A DNA stretch of 64,000 nt from Pontibacter anaerobius (GTDB taxonomy: Bacteria; Bacteroidota; Bacteroidia; Cytophagales; Hymenobacteraceae). This document shows, one piece after another, positions 16,910-25,270 of the stretch. Location: contig NZ_JAPFQO010000003.1 of assembly GCF_026241195.1 (NCBI RefSeq), positions 1-64,000 on the forward strand, read 5' to 3'. The notes under the pieces are model-generated. The model ran no database searches, had not been told where the DNA came from, and saw nothing but the letters and a program-made list of their open reading frames with translations. A program made the position numbers and the translations under genes. Position 1 is the stretch's first letter, and the number at the start of each line of letters is the position of its first letter.

Positions 16910-17335
16910 ATGTATAAAACTATGATTGAAAACTTGATTAATAACCTGAAGGGTGAGCTGACCGGAGAACTGCAAAACAAGTTTAACCTGCAGCCCGACA
17001 CCGCCAACAAATCTGTGGACCTGGCTAAGGATAACGTATTGCACGAGCTGAAGCAGCGTACAGGGGGCGACATGGGCGGGTTGATGGACGTGCTGAAGGG
17101 GAAAAAAGCCCCTGCCGATAGCAGTGCCACCAACAGTATCATCAATAAGTATATGGGCGACCTTACGAGTAAACTAGGGATACCTGAGAGTGTAGCCAAG
17201 CAAGTGGCACCCTTTGCCATCAACTTCATTATGCAGAAGATAGGAGCACAGTCAGGAAGCTTGAACGAGAGCGACCTGCTGGGAGACTTAATAGGCGGTG
17301 GCCTGAAAGATAAACTGGGCGGCTTCTTTAAGTAA
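16910..17335 (+). CDS. Hypothetical helical protein, DUF937/YidB-like features
   Basis: 141 residues; an internal ATG at 16922 could be the true start. It is mainly helical with glycine-rich turns: LINNLKGELTGELQNKF, a central GGDMGGLMDVLKGK, KYMGDLTSKLGIPESVAKQVAPFAI, and a C-terminal DLLGDLIGGGLKDKLGGFF. The pattern resembles small DUF937/YidB-like bacterial proteins, but no family signature can be confirmed by eye. There is no signal peptide and no membrane helix. Confidence 0.7.
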   Translation: MYKTMIENLINNLKGELTGELQNKFNLQPDTANKSVDLAKDNVLHELKQRTGGDMGGLMDVLKGKKAPADSSATNSIINKYMGDLTSKLGIPESVAKQVAPFAINFIMQKIGAQSGSLNESDLLGDLIGGGLKDKLGGFFK

Positions 17336-17381
17336 TCTTTTTGCAGACGTGGGTGTGCAAGGCGTGCCGTAATATTTGAGG

Positions 17382-17412
17382 TTGGTAGCCTGCGCTAAGT
17401 CTATTACTTTTG
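17382..17412 (+). promoter_or_regulatory. Promoter of the GtrA-family gene
   Basis: TTGG (17382-17385), 19-bp spacer, TACTTTTG (17405-17412), close to the Bacteroidota consensus, 46 bp before the ATG. Confidence 0.55.
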
Positions 17413-17458
17413 TAGCGCCTGTGCTGTAGCCAGTGCAGTGCTGCAAAGTATAAACCGG

Positions 17459-17854
17459 ATGTCAGAAAGTTTACAGAGTCTCTTTTACAAGTTCCTGAAG
17501 TTTGGCGTGGTGGGTTTCACAGGCCTGCTGCTGGACTTCGGGGTGACCTTTCTGGCAAAGGAGATTTTGCGCTGGAACAAGTATGTGGCCAACAGCCTGG
17601 GTTTCCTGCTGGCCAGCGGCAGCAACTACTACCTCAACCGCATCTGGACCTTCCACAGCGCCGACCCAGAGATCGGCTGGCAGTTCTCGAAGTTCCTGGC
17701 CGCCGCCGTGGTGGGGCTGCTGCTCAATAACCTCATCATCTACCTCCTCACCGACCGCGCCAAGCTTAACTTCTACGTTTCTAAATTCATAGCCGTGGTG
17801 CTGGTCTTCTTCTGGAATTTCTCCATGAACTACCTGTATACTTTTACGGGGTAG
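17459..17854 (+). CDS. GtrA family membrane protein
   Basis: 131 residues from the ATG at 17459; a GTG seven codons upstream is less likely. It has four transmembrane helices with the GtrA signature: FLKFGVVGFTGLLLDFGVTF, SLGFLLASGSNYYLNRIWTF, a third helix AAAVVGLLLNNLIIYLL, and FIAVVLVFFWNFSMNYLYTF. GtrA proteins are thought to flip polyprenyl-linked sugars or assist cell-surface glycosylation. The membrane glycosyltransferase at 18605-20236 lies beyond the repeat island on the opposite strand, a possible functional neighbour. Confidence 0.92.
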   Translation: MSESLQSLFYKFLKFGVVGFTGLLLDFGVTFLAKEILRWNKYVANSLGFLLASGSNYYLNRIWTFHSADPEIGWQFSKFLAAAVVGLLLNNLIIYLLTDRAKLNFYVSKFIAVVLVFFWNFSMNYLYTFTG

Positions 17855-17870
17855 TTCGGCTTCTTTGTCA

Positions 17871-17908
17871 GAATCAGGATTTTCAGGATAGGTAAGATAC
17901 GCAGGATT
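17871..17908 (+). repeat. AGGAT-periodic repeat, solo copy
   Basis: GAATCAGGAT followed by AGGAT-like words every 9-10 bp. The same design forms the 38-bp inverted repeats flanking the GxxExxY gene (61784-61821 and 62273-62310). Confidence 0.6.
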
Positions 17909-18057
17909 GCAGTACCGGATTTAACCACTCCCTGCCTCCTCTTGGGGGTGCAGGGGCCCCCTTTATAGGCTAAGGAGGGGAGTTTCCGAAGACGATTAAC
18001 ATCCCCCTGCCCCCTTCGAAGGGGGACTTGGTTTAACGCAACTACCTCAGCCCAACC

Positions 18058-18171
18058 GTCATCTCGACCGCCAGGGAGAGAACTGAATCAGGATTTACAT
18101 GATATGGAATGACAAAATGGATTTTCTGCAGCTGTGTAATACTCCAGATTTCTCGCGCTGCTCGAAATGAC
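18058..18171. repeat. MITE-like element, GTCATCTCGA/TCGAAATGAC ends
   Basis: The two ends are imperfect inverted repeats of the GTCATTTCGA type often seen between genes in Bacteroidota. The interior holds no gene and includes a degenerate AGGAT repeat near 18087. Confidence 0.45.
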
Positions 18172-18182
18172 AGGAGAGCGGC

Positions 18183-18402
18183 GGCTATCGAGAACTGATC
18201 CCAGTCTTTCCGGGAGGCGCCTTGTGAGATTCCGGTGCCCACCAAGGGCATTGCGACCGGAGGGTAGCAAAGGAAGGGAACACAGCGCCGAGCGGGAAGA
18301 CGACCCCTCGCGGGCTTGAGCGCTCCAAAGCCGGAGATGAAACGATAGGCAAGTAAGACTGCGGATGAACCAATGCTAGCAAGGATAGCTTGTTTCAACT
18401 TG
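18183..18402 (+). repeat. Dispersed repeat A, copy 2
   Basis: Opens with GGCTATCGAG and CCCAGTCTTTCCG and closes with GCTAGCAAGGATAGCTTG, like copies 1 and 3. The middle is the most diverged part, though CAGCGCCGAGCGGGAAGACG and GTAAGACTGCGGAT remain alignable. Confidence 0.8.
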
Positions 18403-18438
18403 AAAAAAGCAGTGGCTAGACGAGGCAAGTACAAGTAT

Positions 18439-18488
18439 GCGGATTAGGAAATCCGCAGCAGAGAGGTTCCGGACAGGGATGTCCGGAA
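18439..18488. repeat. Two tandem hairpins with TCC-type apex
   Basis: GCGGATT/AATCCGC (18439-18445 and 18450-18456) and TTCCGGACA/TGTCCGGAA (18467-18475 and 18480-18488). Read on the minus strand, both apices are TCC(T/C). Unrelated stems, same architecture. Confidence 0.6.
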
Positions 18489-18544
18489 CAGCGGGAATGG
18501 CAAGTATAAAAGTATGGCCAAAGTATAAGGTATGGCTACAGTTG

Positions 18545-18600
18545 CGTTACAAACTCAACATCATTGTAAGACACAAGTCTGAAGACTTGCGCCAGAGGGA
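18545..18600 (+). repeat. Dispersed repeat B, copy 2
   Basis: Same flanks as 8837-8890; the enclosed hairpin is AAGTCT/AGACTT instead of GGGAA/TTCCC, so pairing is kept while sequence changes. Confidence 0.75.
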
Positions 18601-18604
18601 AATT

Positions 18605-20236
18605 CTACTTCACCTCATAAATCTTCACCCGCTCATCCTTATGCACGCGCGGGTTTAGCAGGTGCAATAGCTGGTCATACAGCGAAGGCGTGATAGTGTG
18701 CTCCAACTCCAGGTTCGGGAAAAGTTGGTGCAGGCGGGCCATGCGATCCTCCATGTCCTTTGTGCCCAATACTACAACGTAATCCGGTTTGTAGGGCGAG
18801 GCAGTGATCTCCGCTTGCAGTTCTTCCGGGGTTTTATCCTTGTTCAAAGTATAAGCCATCACAAAACCCTCAGGCAGCTGCTTTTGTCCCTGCAGGTATT
18901 CCTTCCATACCATGTCCTCATCTGTAATATACTTATCATACACGGCGCCGGGGCGGCCCAGGTAGAAGAGCGGCGGCTTTTTCACGCTGTGGTTACCGAA
19001 TTCCAGCACCACGCCATCAAAATCCTGCTTCCCTGACAAGTATACCAGCGGCGCCACGCGGCTCTTTTTAGTGTAGGTAGTGGCCATACCTACGGTAGCC
19101 AGCAGGTTCAGCACCCAGAAAAATATCCAAGAGGCAGCCAGCAACTTGCGGCGGTTTTGCCAGAAAGCAGAGCCTCGCACAAAATCTTGCCAGCCGATTA
19201 CGCCCAAAACCATGATAAGGGGCAACAGCGGAAGTATGAATCGCTCCTGCTTGTTCGGGAAAAGGGAGTGCGCCACAAAAAAGATCAGGCCTCCCCAGAA
19301 AAGCTTAGGGGCCAACTTTGCTGTGCGGGCATACCCCACCACCAGAAAAGCACTTACCGGCGGCACCAGGAAGCCAAGTACAGTCAGGGTAAAGCGGTAA
19401 ACAGGACCTGAACTGAAGTTGTTGGCGTGCTCGGAGTTATACTGGTAATACGCCACGATGGAGTGGAAAGGATAGTCGAAGAAGATGATATCGATAAGGC
19501 CCTGCACCAGAAAGGCCGCCACCAGAAAGCCCAGCAGCACAGCAACAGCCTCGCGCCATTTACGCTGGTACAGCAGCACCAGTCCGGCACCGGCCCCGAA
19601 CAGTACCGTGTGGTAACGGAACACAAAGGCCAGCGCAAACAAAGCCCCCGCCCAAAAGTATGGCAGCGCGCGCTTGCGCTCCGTCTGCTCTTCCTTCACC
19701 ATCAGGTAAAAAGCGGCCAGGTAAGGCGGGATGCACACCATCTCCACCAGGTTTCGAACACTCATAAACGGCATGAACCACACCAGCGCCAGCATCAGGC
19801 CCACCATGCGCGCGTTGGCCCGGTTCGAGAGCCGCTCCGTTAGCTTGTAGCCAAAGTATACCACCAGCAGCGAGTACAGCGCATGCACCACCCGGACCAC
19901 TGTCATTTTCACCTCGGGGCTAAAAATACCAAGGGCCTCCAACGTATAAAATATGGTGTAGTGGATGAGCACGTAAAACATACTGTGGCGCGGCGGCATC
20001 GGCTCGTTGAGCCACAGCGGGAAACCGTCCAGCCAACCCTGCGCAATCGTGATCACATCAAAATGATCATCGCTGAAGGCAAAGCCCTTGGAGAAAAAAG
20101 CGGCCACCAAACGGATGGCCAGCGCGATAAGCATAATGGTGGAAAGCGGGACGAGGTAACGTTCCTGTGGCTGGCCCAGTGTCTCGGCATCTGCGGTAAA
20201 GGCCTTGGCTACAGTTGTTTTCGTGGTGTTTTGCAT
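18605..20236 (-). CDS. Membrane glycosyltransferase, Alg9/GT22-like
   Basis: 543 residues from the ATG at 20236 (a TTG eight codons upstream is less likely). A polytopic inner-membrane protein with roughly nine to ten hydrophobic helices. Near the N-terminus, the first loop after helix 1 carries acidic residues (FSDDHFD), the usual catalytic site of GT-C enzymes. The motif HSLFPNKQERFILPLLP (about residue 340) closely matches the HxxxPHKExRF box of the Alg9/PIG-B mannosyltransferase family. The soluble C-terminal part follows the last helix. It would use a lipid-linked sugar donor; acceptor unknown. Confidence 0.82.
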   Translation of the reverse strand: MQNTTKTTVAKAFTADAETLGQPQERYLVPLSTIMLIALAIRLVAAFFSKGFAFSDDHFDVITIAQGWLDGFPLWLNEPMPPRHSMFYVLIHYTIFYTLEALGIFSPEVKMTVVRVVHALYSLLVVYFGYKLTERLSNRANARMVGLMLALVWFMPFMSVRNLVEMVCIPPYLAAFYLMVKEEQTERKRALPYFWAGALFALAFVFRYHTVLFGAGAGLVLLYQRKWREAVAVLLGFLVAAFLVQGLIDIIFFDYPFHSIVAYYQYNSEHANNFSSGPVYRFTLTVLGFLVPPVSAFLVVGYARTAKLAPKLFWGGLIFFVAHSLFPNKQERFILPLLPLIMVLGVIGWQDFVRGSAFWQNRRKLLAASWIFFWVLNLLATVGMATTYTKKSRVAPLVYLSGKQDFDGVVLEFGNHSVKKPPLFYLGRPGAVYDKYITDEDMVWKEYLQGQKQLPEGFVMAYTLNKDKTPEELQAEITASPYKPDYVVVLGTKDMEDRMARLHQLFPNLELEHTITPSLYDQLLHLLNPRVHKDERVKIYEVK

Positions 20237-20339
20237 GTGGCGGGTTTTGTGCGGATGCAAATTTAACGGTATTTATAGGGAATCTGTATTACCTTCGCTT
20301 TTTAATAAGATAATTTAAGTATTGGCCCATCTACACCAC

Positions 20340-21215
20340 ATGTCTAAGCGCAGCGTGTCGCGCAAAATGCAGCTTTTAGTACTTGCCTTTGTGCTGTTGG
20401 CGCTGGCAATCGGAGCATGGCTCCTGTACCGCCATGATGAACTGAAGTATAAGGAGGTGCTGGTGCTGGGCCACGCCGGCTCCGGCTTTTTCTCACCCCT
20501 GAACCCGTTTAACCCCTTGCCATCCAACAGCATGGCCTCCATTGTAAAGGCGATGGAGGAAAACGGCGCCGATGGCGTGGAGGTGGACGTGCAGTTGAGC
20601 CAGGACGGCGTGCCCATACTTTACCACGACGTTACGTTGGCAAGTATTACTAGCTCCGAAGGCATTATCGATAACCTGTCCGCTGCCGAAGTGGTGGGGC
20701 TCAAGTATAAAGGCGGCTTTTTCTACGATCTGTTTCACGACGAGGAGATCATCACCCTGGAGACACTGCTGCAGCGCTTCGCCACTTACCCAGAGCTTCC
20801 TTACCTGCACATAGACCTGCGCAACCACAGCCCGAGCCGCCATTTGTACTATGCTCAGACACTGATGGCCCTCTTGCGTAAGTATAACTATCCGCTGCAA
20901 AAGCTGGTGTTCATATCGCCTAACCCTAACTTCCTGAAGGCCTTTGGAGAGGTGGAGCCACAGGCGCAGCTGATGATCGACACAGCCGGGGATTTTGAGC
21001 AGGCGCTGGTGGAGGCTAACAATTACAACCTGCACGGCATCTGCGCCAATGGCCGCGATGTGACTGAAGAGCAGGTGCAGCGGGCCAGGGAGCAGGGGCT
21101 GCAGGTGGCGCTGTTTGGCGGCAAGTCACGCTCACGCATTGCCCGGATGATCAACATGCGGCCTGATGCCATACAAACGGATAACGTGGGCGCCATGCGC
21201 GATATGCTGGAGTAA
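20340..21215 (+). CDS. Glycerophosphodiester phosphodiesterase family protein
   Basis: 291 residues from the ATG at 20340. One N-terminal membrane anchor (about 10-27) suggests a periplasm-facing enzyme. The GDPD TIM-barrel motifs are LGHAGSG (HAG replaces the usual HRG, so the catalytic Arg of that motif is missing), NSMASI, the metal-binding [20 protein letters not shown] (read as DGVEVDV and PILYHD) and a C-terminal IQTDNV. The missing Arg raises doubt about classical glycerophosphodiester hydrolysis, and a different phosphodiester substrate is possible. Confidence 0.85.
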   Translation: MSKRSVSRKMQLLVLAFVLLALAIGAWLLYRHDELKYKEVLVLGHAGSGFFSPLNPFNPLPSNSMASIVKAMEENGADGVEVDVQLSQDGVPILYHDVTLASITSSEGIIDNLSAAEVVGLKYKGGFFYDLFHDEEIITLETLLQRFATYPELPYLHIDLRNHSPSRHLYYAQTLMALLRKYNYPLQKLVFISPNPNFLKAFGEVEPQAQLMIDTAGDFEQALVEANNYNLHGICANGRDVTEEQVQRAREQGLQVALFGGKSRSRIARMINMRPDAIQTDNVGAMRDMLE

Positions 21216-21279
21216 CATTTGCGGCAAACGAACGCTAAGATTATTACATTTGCAAAAAACTATACAAGTAGATTATACT

Positions 21280-23040
21280 ATGTTCCGAACTCATACTTGC
21301 GGCGAGCTTCGCCTCGACAACGTTGGCGAAGAGGTAATATTAACAGGTTGGGTGCAGCGCCTCCGCGATAAGGGCGGCATGCTGTGGGTAGACCTGCGCG
21401 ACCGATACGGCATCACACAGCTAACCATGGAAGAAGGCATCACACCTGCCGGCATCATGGAGCAGGCCCGTAACCTGGGTCGTGAGTATGTGGTGAAGGT
21501 GGTAGGCAAAGTAGTGGAGCGCTACTCTAAGAACGATAAGATTCCTACCGGCGATGTGGAGCTGCACGTGTCTAAGATCGTGGTGCTGAACCCGGCCAAG
21601 CTGCCTCCTTTCCTGATCGAGGACGAGACCGACGGCGGCGATGACCTGCGCATGAAGTACCGCTACCTGGACCTGCGCCGTACCCCGGTGCGCCGCAACC
21701 TGGAGCTGCGCCACCGCATGATGCGCGCCACCCGCGATTACCTGGACGGCCGCAACTTCATCGAGGTGGAGACGCCATACCTGATAAAATCTACCCCGGA
21801 GGGAGCCCGCGACTTTGTGGTGCCGAGCCGCATGAACGCAGGTGAGTTCTATGCCCTGCCGCAGTCGCCGCAGACCTTTAAGCAGCTGCTGATGGTGTCC
21901 GGTTTCGATAAGTACTTCCAGATCGTGAAGTGCTTCCGCGACGAAGACCTGCGCGCTGACCGCCAGCCGGAGTTCACCCAGATCGACTGCGAGATGTCCT
22001 TCGTGACCCAGGAGGATATCCTGAACACGTTCGAGGGCTTTATTAAGTACCTGTTCGAGAAGGTAAAAGGCGTGCATATTAACAAGCTGCCGCGCATGAC
22101 CTATGCCGATGCCATGAAATACTACGGCTCCGACAAGCCGGACACGCGCTTCGACATGCGTTTTGTGGAGCTGAACCCGCTGGTGAAAAACAAGGGCTTT
22201 AAGGTGTTTGATGACGCCGAACTCGTGGTGGGCATCTGTGCCCAGGGAGCCGCCAGCTACACCCGCAAGCAGGTTGATGAGCTGACTGACTTTGTGAAGC
22301 GCCCGCAGATTGGTGCCACCGGCCTGGTGTATGCCCGCGTGAATGAGGACGGAAGTATAAAATCGTCTGTTGACAAGTTCTATACTGCTGAAGACCTGCA
22401 AGCCTGGGCTAAGGCTTTCAACGCAAAACCAGGTGATCTCATACTTATACTTGCTGGTGAGACGGACAAAACCCGTAAAGCCCTGAACGAGCTTCGCCTT
22501 GAGATGGGCACTCGCCTTGGTCTGCGCGATAAGAACGTGTTTTCGCCGCTGTGGGTGGTGGATTTCCCGCTGCTGGAGTGGGACGAGGATACTAAACGCT
22601 ACCACGCCATGCACCACCCGTTCACTTCGCCTAAGCCAGAGGATATCGAGCTGATTGACGACCGTCCGGGCCAGATTCGTGCCAATGCCTACGACATGGT
22701 GATAAACGGTGTGGAAGTAGGAGGGGGCTCCATCCGTATCCACGACCGCCGTTTGCAGGAGCAGATGTTCCGCCTGCTGGGTTTCTCCAGAGCCGAGGCT
22801 GAGGCGCAGTTCGGCTTCCTGATGAACGCCTTCGAGTATGGCGCACCGCCGCACGGTGGCATCGCTTTCGGCTTCGACCGACTGTGCTCGCTGTTCGGTG
22901 GCTCCGACTCCATCCGCGATTACATCGCCTTCCCGAAGAACAACTCCGGCCGCGATGTGATGATCGACGCCCCGGCCCCGATTGCGCAGGAGCAGCTCAA
23001 CGAGTTACACATAAACATGAAAAACCTGCCGAAAGGGTAA
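21280..23040 (+). CDS. aspS: Aspartate--tRNA ligase
   Basis: 586 residues from the ATG at 21280, chosen because the conserved bacterial N-terminus (RTHTCGELR) begins there. It charges tRNA-Asp or, if non-discriminating, also tRNA-Asn. An OB-fold anticodon domain (about 1-110) is followed by a class II catalytic core. Motif 2 is [18 protein letters not shown], the bacterial GAD insertion spans about 290-410, and motif 3 is GIAFGFDRL near residue 530. A TACATTTG -7 box lies at 21245-21252. The gene ends at a strong terminator (23058-23104). Internal AAGTATA words fall in two different frames. Confidence 0.97.
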   Translation: MFRTHTCGELRLDNVGEEVILTGWVQRLRDKGGMLWVDLRDRYGITQLTMEEGITPAGIMEQARNLGREYVVKVVGKVVERYSKNDKIPTGDVELHVSKIVVLNPAKLPPFLIEDETDGGDDLRMKYRYLDLRRTPVRRNLELRHRMMRATRDYLDGRNFIEVETPYLIKSTPEGARDFVVPSRMNAGEFYALPQSPQTFKQLLMVSGFDKYFQIVKCFRDEDLRADRQPEFTQIDCEMSFVTQEDILNTFEGFIKYLFEKVKGVHINKLPRMTYADAMKYYGSDKPDTRFDMRFVELNPLVKNKGFKVFDDAELVVGICAQGAASYTRKQVDELTDFVKRPQIGATGLVYARVNEDGSIKSSVDKFYTAEDLQAWAKAFNAKPGDLILILAGETDKTRKALNELRLEMGTRLGLRDKNVFSPLWVVDFPLLEWDEDTKRYHAMHHPFTSPKPEDIELIDDRPGQIRANAYDMVINGVEVGGGSIRIHDRRLQEQMFRLLGFSRAEAEAQFGFLMNAFEYGAPPHGGIAFGFDRLCSLFGGSDSIRDYIAFPKNNSGRDVMIDAPAPIAQEQLNELHINMKNLPKG

Positions 23041-23057
23041 CAGTACTTTTTCCAAAT

Positions 23058-23104
23058 AAAAGCGAAGGCCTGCCCCTGGAATATGGGGGCAGGCCTTCGC
23101 TTTT
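23058..23104. terminator. Strong intrinsic terminator after aspS
   Basis: 19-bp perfect arms (23058-23076 and 23086-23104) with flanking A- and T-runs; works for both strands. Confidence 0.9.
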
Positions 23105-23135
23105 TTCCCCAAATCATACTTACACCTGTTAATAA

Positions 23136-23225
23136 TGTGGATAACCGTGTGGATTGAAGTATAAAATCGGCCTTTATCCACCATTCAAAGTATAAATTCC
23201 TTTAGTATTGTGGAAATGTGGATAA
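23136..23225. other. DnaA-box cluster, candidate replication-related site
   Basis: Two perfect TTATCCACA boxes on the minus strand (complement of 23136-23144 and 23217-23225), one TTATCCACC on the plus strand (23174-23182), and weaker CAATCCACA and TTTCCACAA matches (complements near 23147-23155 and 23208-23216). They lie in a convergent gap between aspS and the serine hydrolase gene, followed by an AT-richer stretch to about 23285. Two AAGTATAAA words sit between the boxes. Could be oriC, a DnaA titration site or a regulatory cluster. Confidence 0.5.
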
Positions 23226-23311
23226 CTACTGTTGATAGGTGGTAGTGTAGCGGTTTAGAGTAAGTTTACAGATTTTATACGCCGATGTGTAGGTAGAGCA
23301 GATTGGTATAC

Positions 23312-25183
23312 TCAATACCAGTGACTCATCACTAAAAGACCAAGCAAATAACAGCTGCTCAGGGTAAGCATCACGAAATAACTTTTCTGCCAGTTACTTT
23401 GCATATTCTTCCACCGCAGCATCAGCAAAACAACGCTACACAAGGCAAAGAGGGCAAAGCCATACTTACCAGCCATCCACAGAAGCATAAGGTTGCTTGT
23501 GGGTATGCCTGCCATAGTATAAAGAGTGAATTGAGGTAGGGTCCATATACTCAAGAGCAAAGCAAGCGTGGCTAAAGCCGGTGAAATCCTCAGTAGTAAC
23601 AATCTCAAGTTTTTCTGCCGCCTCAGAAGTATAAGTATGGCAGACGCCAGACCGTATGGCAGGGAGCTGAGCAGGAGCAACAGGCTCAGGAGCAGTAAAG
23701 ACAGTGGTACCCAAGCCTCCAGGATGCTTATCTTTTTGAAGTATAGCGTGTCTTCCACTATCACCGGCTTATTATTGCCATCCCTCAAAAGCAGAATCCT
23801 GGGATCTTTTGCCCACTCGTTGATGAATAACAGGCGGCTGCTGTCGGCTGATTTCCACGCCATGGAGCCACCGAGAAGGAAGTTCGCTCTCAAGCCATCC
23901 TGCCCCTGTTCCAGCTTAAATGTATGCTGCAGGCCCTTAAAGTATCCTGTGTAAAAGTCGGGGCTGTTGCTGAGGCGGTAATATCCCAAGTATGGGCTTA
24001 CTGTCGTTTCATCCAAAGGAAACACTTTCTGCTTTTGATATTCGGGGTGATGCTGTGTGATAAATCGTGCTATCAGATCGGTTGCATACCAGTAGAAGCC
24101 CTCGTTATAGGTATTGATGCTAAAAGCAAAGCCAAGCCCAATCTCCCGGTTGTACAGGAAGTTGGAAAGATATCCCGCTATGGAGCCAGAATGCCCCCTG
24201 AATACCCTTCCGCCAACCTCCCGACTCTCGTTTCCGCAAGCATAGGAGTTCTGTAGACCCGCCTGAGCAGAAAGATATGTTTGGGGTGTCTCCGATCTGT
24301 ACAGCATCTGCTCTGGCAAAAACTGCCCTTCAGGTGTATTCCCGTTGCGTAGGTATACTTGCAAGGCGTGGGCAAAATCCAAGGCACTAGCGTTAAGTGA
24401 GCCGTTGCCTGCCACAAACTGCGGGCGGTGCGGCACAACACGAAACTGATTCTCCTGCCACACATACCCTTTGCTGTAGGCGTCAGTAGCGTCACCTGTT
24501 AAATGAACGTTAGCATCGGGCATCCCAATCGGAGAAAAAATCTTGGCGCGCAGGTAGCTCTGGAAAGACTCGCCTGATACTTTCTCGATAAGGTAAGTCA
24601 GAATCGCATAGTTAACATTGGAGTAGGAGTGCCTTTCCCCTGGCTCCCATTGGGCTACCATAAACTTCCGGAACACCTCCAGGGCTTCCAGTGAGTTGGT
24701 GTTTCTATCAGCATAATTAAACTCCTCCAAAGGTGTTTTGTCATGAAAGCCGGTGGAATGCTCCAGGAGTTGGCCTATGGTGATTGGGCTTGTTTCCTCC
24801 CAATAGTTATGGAAAGGTACTTCGGGGGCAATGTCTTTAAGTCGGGAGTCCATACGTAGCTTTCCCTCATCTACAAGCTTAAGAACTGCTAAAGCGGTAA
24901 ACAGCTTGGTAATAGAACCTTGGCGAAAAAGATGTCTTTCTGTTACCGGCGTTTTCTTTTCTATATCAGCAAGGCCCAGGCCGCCGGCATATAAAACTGA
25001 GTCTTTGCTGACAATGGTCAACATCATTCCTGCCACGTGCTGCTGCTCCATTTCGCTTTTTAAGAGCGATGTAAGCTCGGCTATACTTCTGGGGGTAGGA
25101 GGGGTTTGTGCCGGCGCAACTGGCGCTATAAACCAGCTTATAAGCATGAGAAGAGTGAAGATTGTTTTGTTCAGGGTCATCAT
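23312..25183 (-). CDS. Serine hydrolase, class C beta-lactamase/PBP-like, with membrane tail
   Basis: 623 residues. A signal peptide (about 1-26) precedes a beta-lactamase-fold domain (about 35-375) carrying S90-x-x-K93 (SITK), Y187-S-N (YSN) and an HSG triad in FRGHSGSIAGY. A beta-rich region follows (about 400-490), then four hydrophobic helices (about 505-620) that anchor the C-terminus in the membrane. Possible substrates are D-amino-acid peptides or esters; true beta-lactam resistance is not implied. It lies 87 bp downstream of the membrane AraC-type regulator on the same strand and is likely cotranscribed. Confidence 0.88.
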   Translation of the reverse strand: MMTLNKTIFTLLMLISWFIAPVAPAQTPPTPRSIAELTSLLKSEMEQQHVAGMMLTIVSKDSVLYAGGLGLADIEKKTPVTERHLFRQGSITKLFTALAVLKLVDEGKLRMDSRLKDIAPEVPFHNYWEETSPITIGQLLEHSTGFHDKTPLEEFNYADRNTNSLEALEVFRKFMVAQWEPGERHSYSNVNYAILTYLIEKVSGESFQSYLRAKIFSPIGMPDANVHLTGDATDAYSKGYVWQENQFRVVPHRPQFVAGNGSLNASALDFAHALQVYLRNGNTPEGQFLPEQMLYRSETPQTYLSAQAGLQNSYACGNESREVGGRVFRGHSGSIAGYLSNFLYNREIGLGFAFSINTYNEGFYWYATDLIARFITQHHPEYQKQKVFPLDETTVSPYLGYYRLSNSPDFYTGYFKGLQHTFKLEQGQDGLRANFLLGGSMAWKSADSSRLLFINEWAKDPRILLLRDGNNKPVIVEDTLYFKKISILEAWVPLSLLLLSLLLLLSSLPYGLASAILILLRRQKNLRLLLLRISPALATLALLLSIWTLPQFTLYTMAGIPTSNLMLLWMAGKYGFALFALCSVVLLMLRWKNMQSNWQKSYFVMLTLSSCYLLGLLVMSHWY

Positions 25184-25270
25184 ATCCTGCCTTGTATCGT
25201 TTAAACATCTGGCACGAAAATGATGAAGAACAGGCTAAAACGCGCTCCGCTGTATCCAGGCGAACACCTT

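Larger units (their letters stand above)
17855..18604. repeat. Repeat island 2 (750 bp without a credible gene)
   Basis: Contents in order: an AGGAT-periodic repeat (17871-17908), GC-rich palindromes (about 17930-18030), a GTCAT-ended MITE-like element (18058-18171), repeat A copy 2 (18183-18402), two TCC-apex hairpins (18439-18488), AAGTATA words, and repeat B copy 2 (18545-18600). The island has the same main components as the ones at 8.6-9.4 and 54.1-54.9 kb. Confidence 0.8.

Noticed and set aside
21421..22854. 477-codon frame opposite aspS
   Set aside because: His/Val/Leu/Gln-rich composition and complete overlap with AspS mark it as a shadow.
23136..23225. Firm call of oriC
   Set aside because: Box cluster is good, but gene direction on the right and lack of a skew plot prevent a firm call; kept as a candidate.
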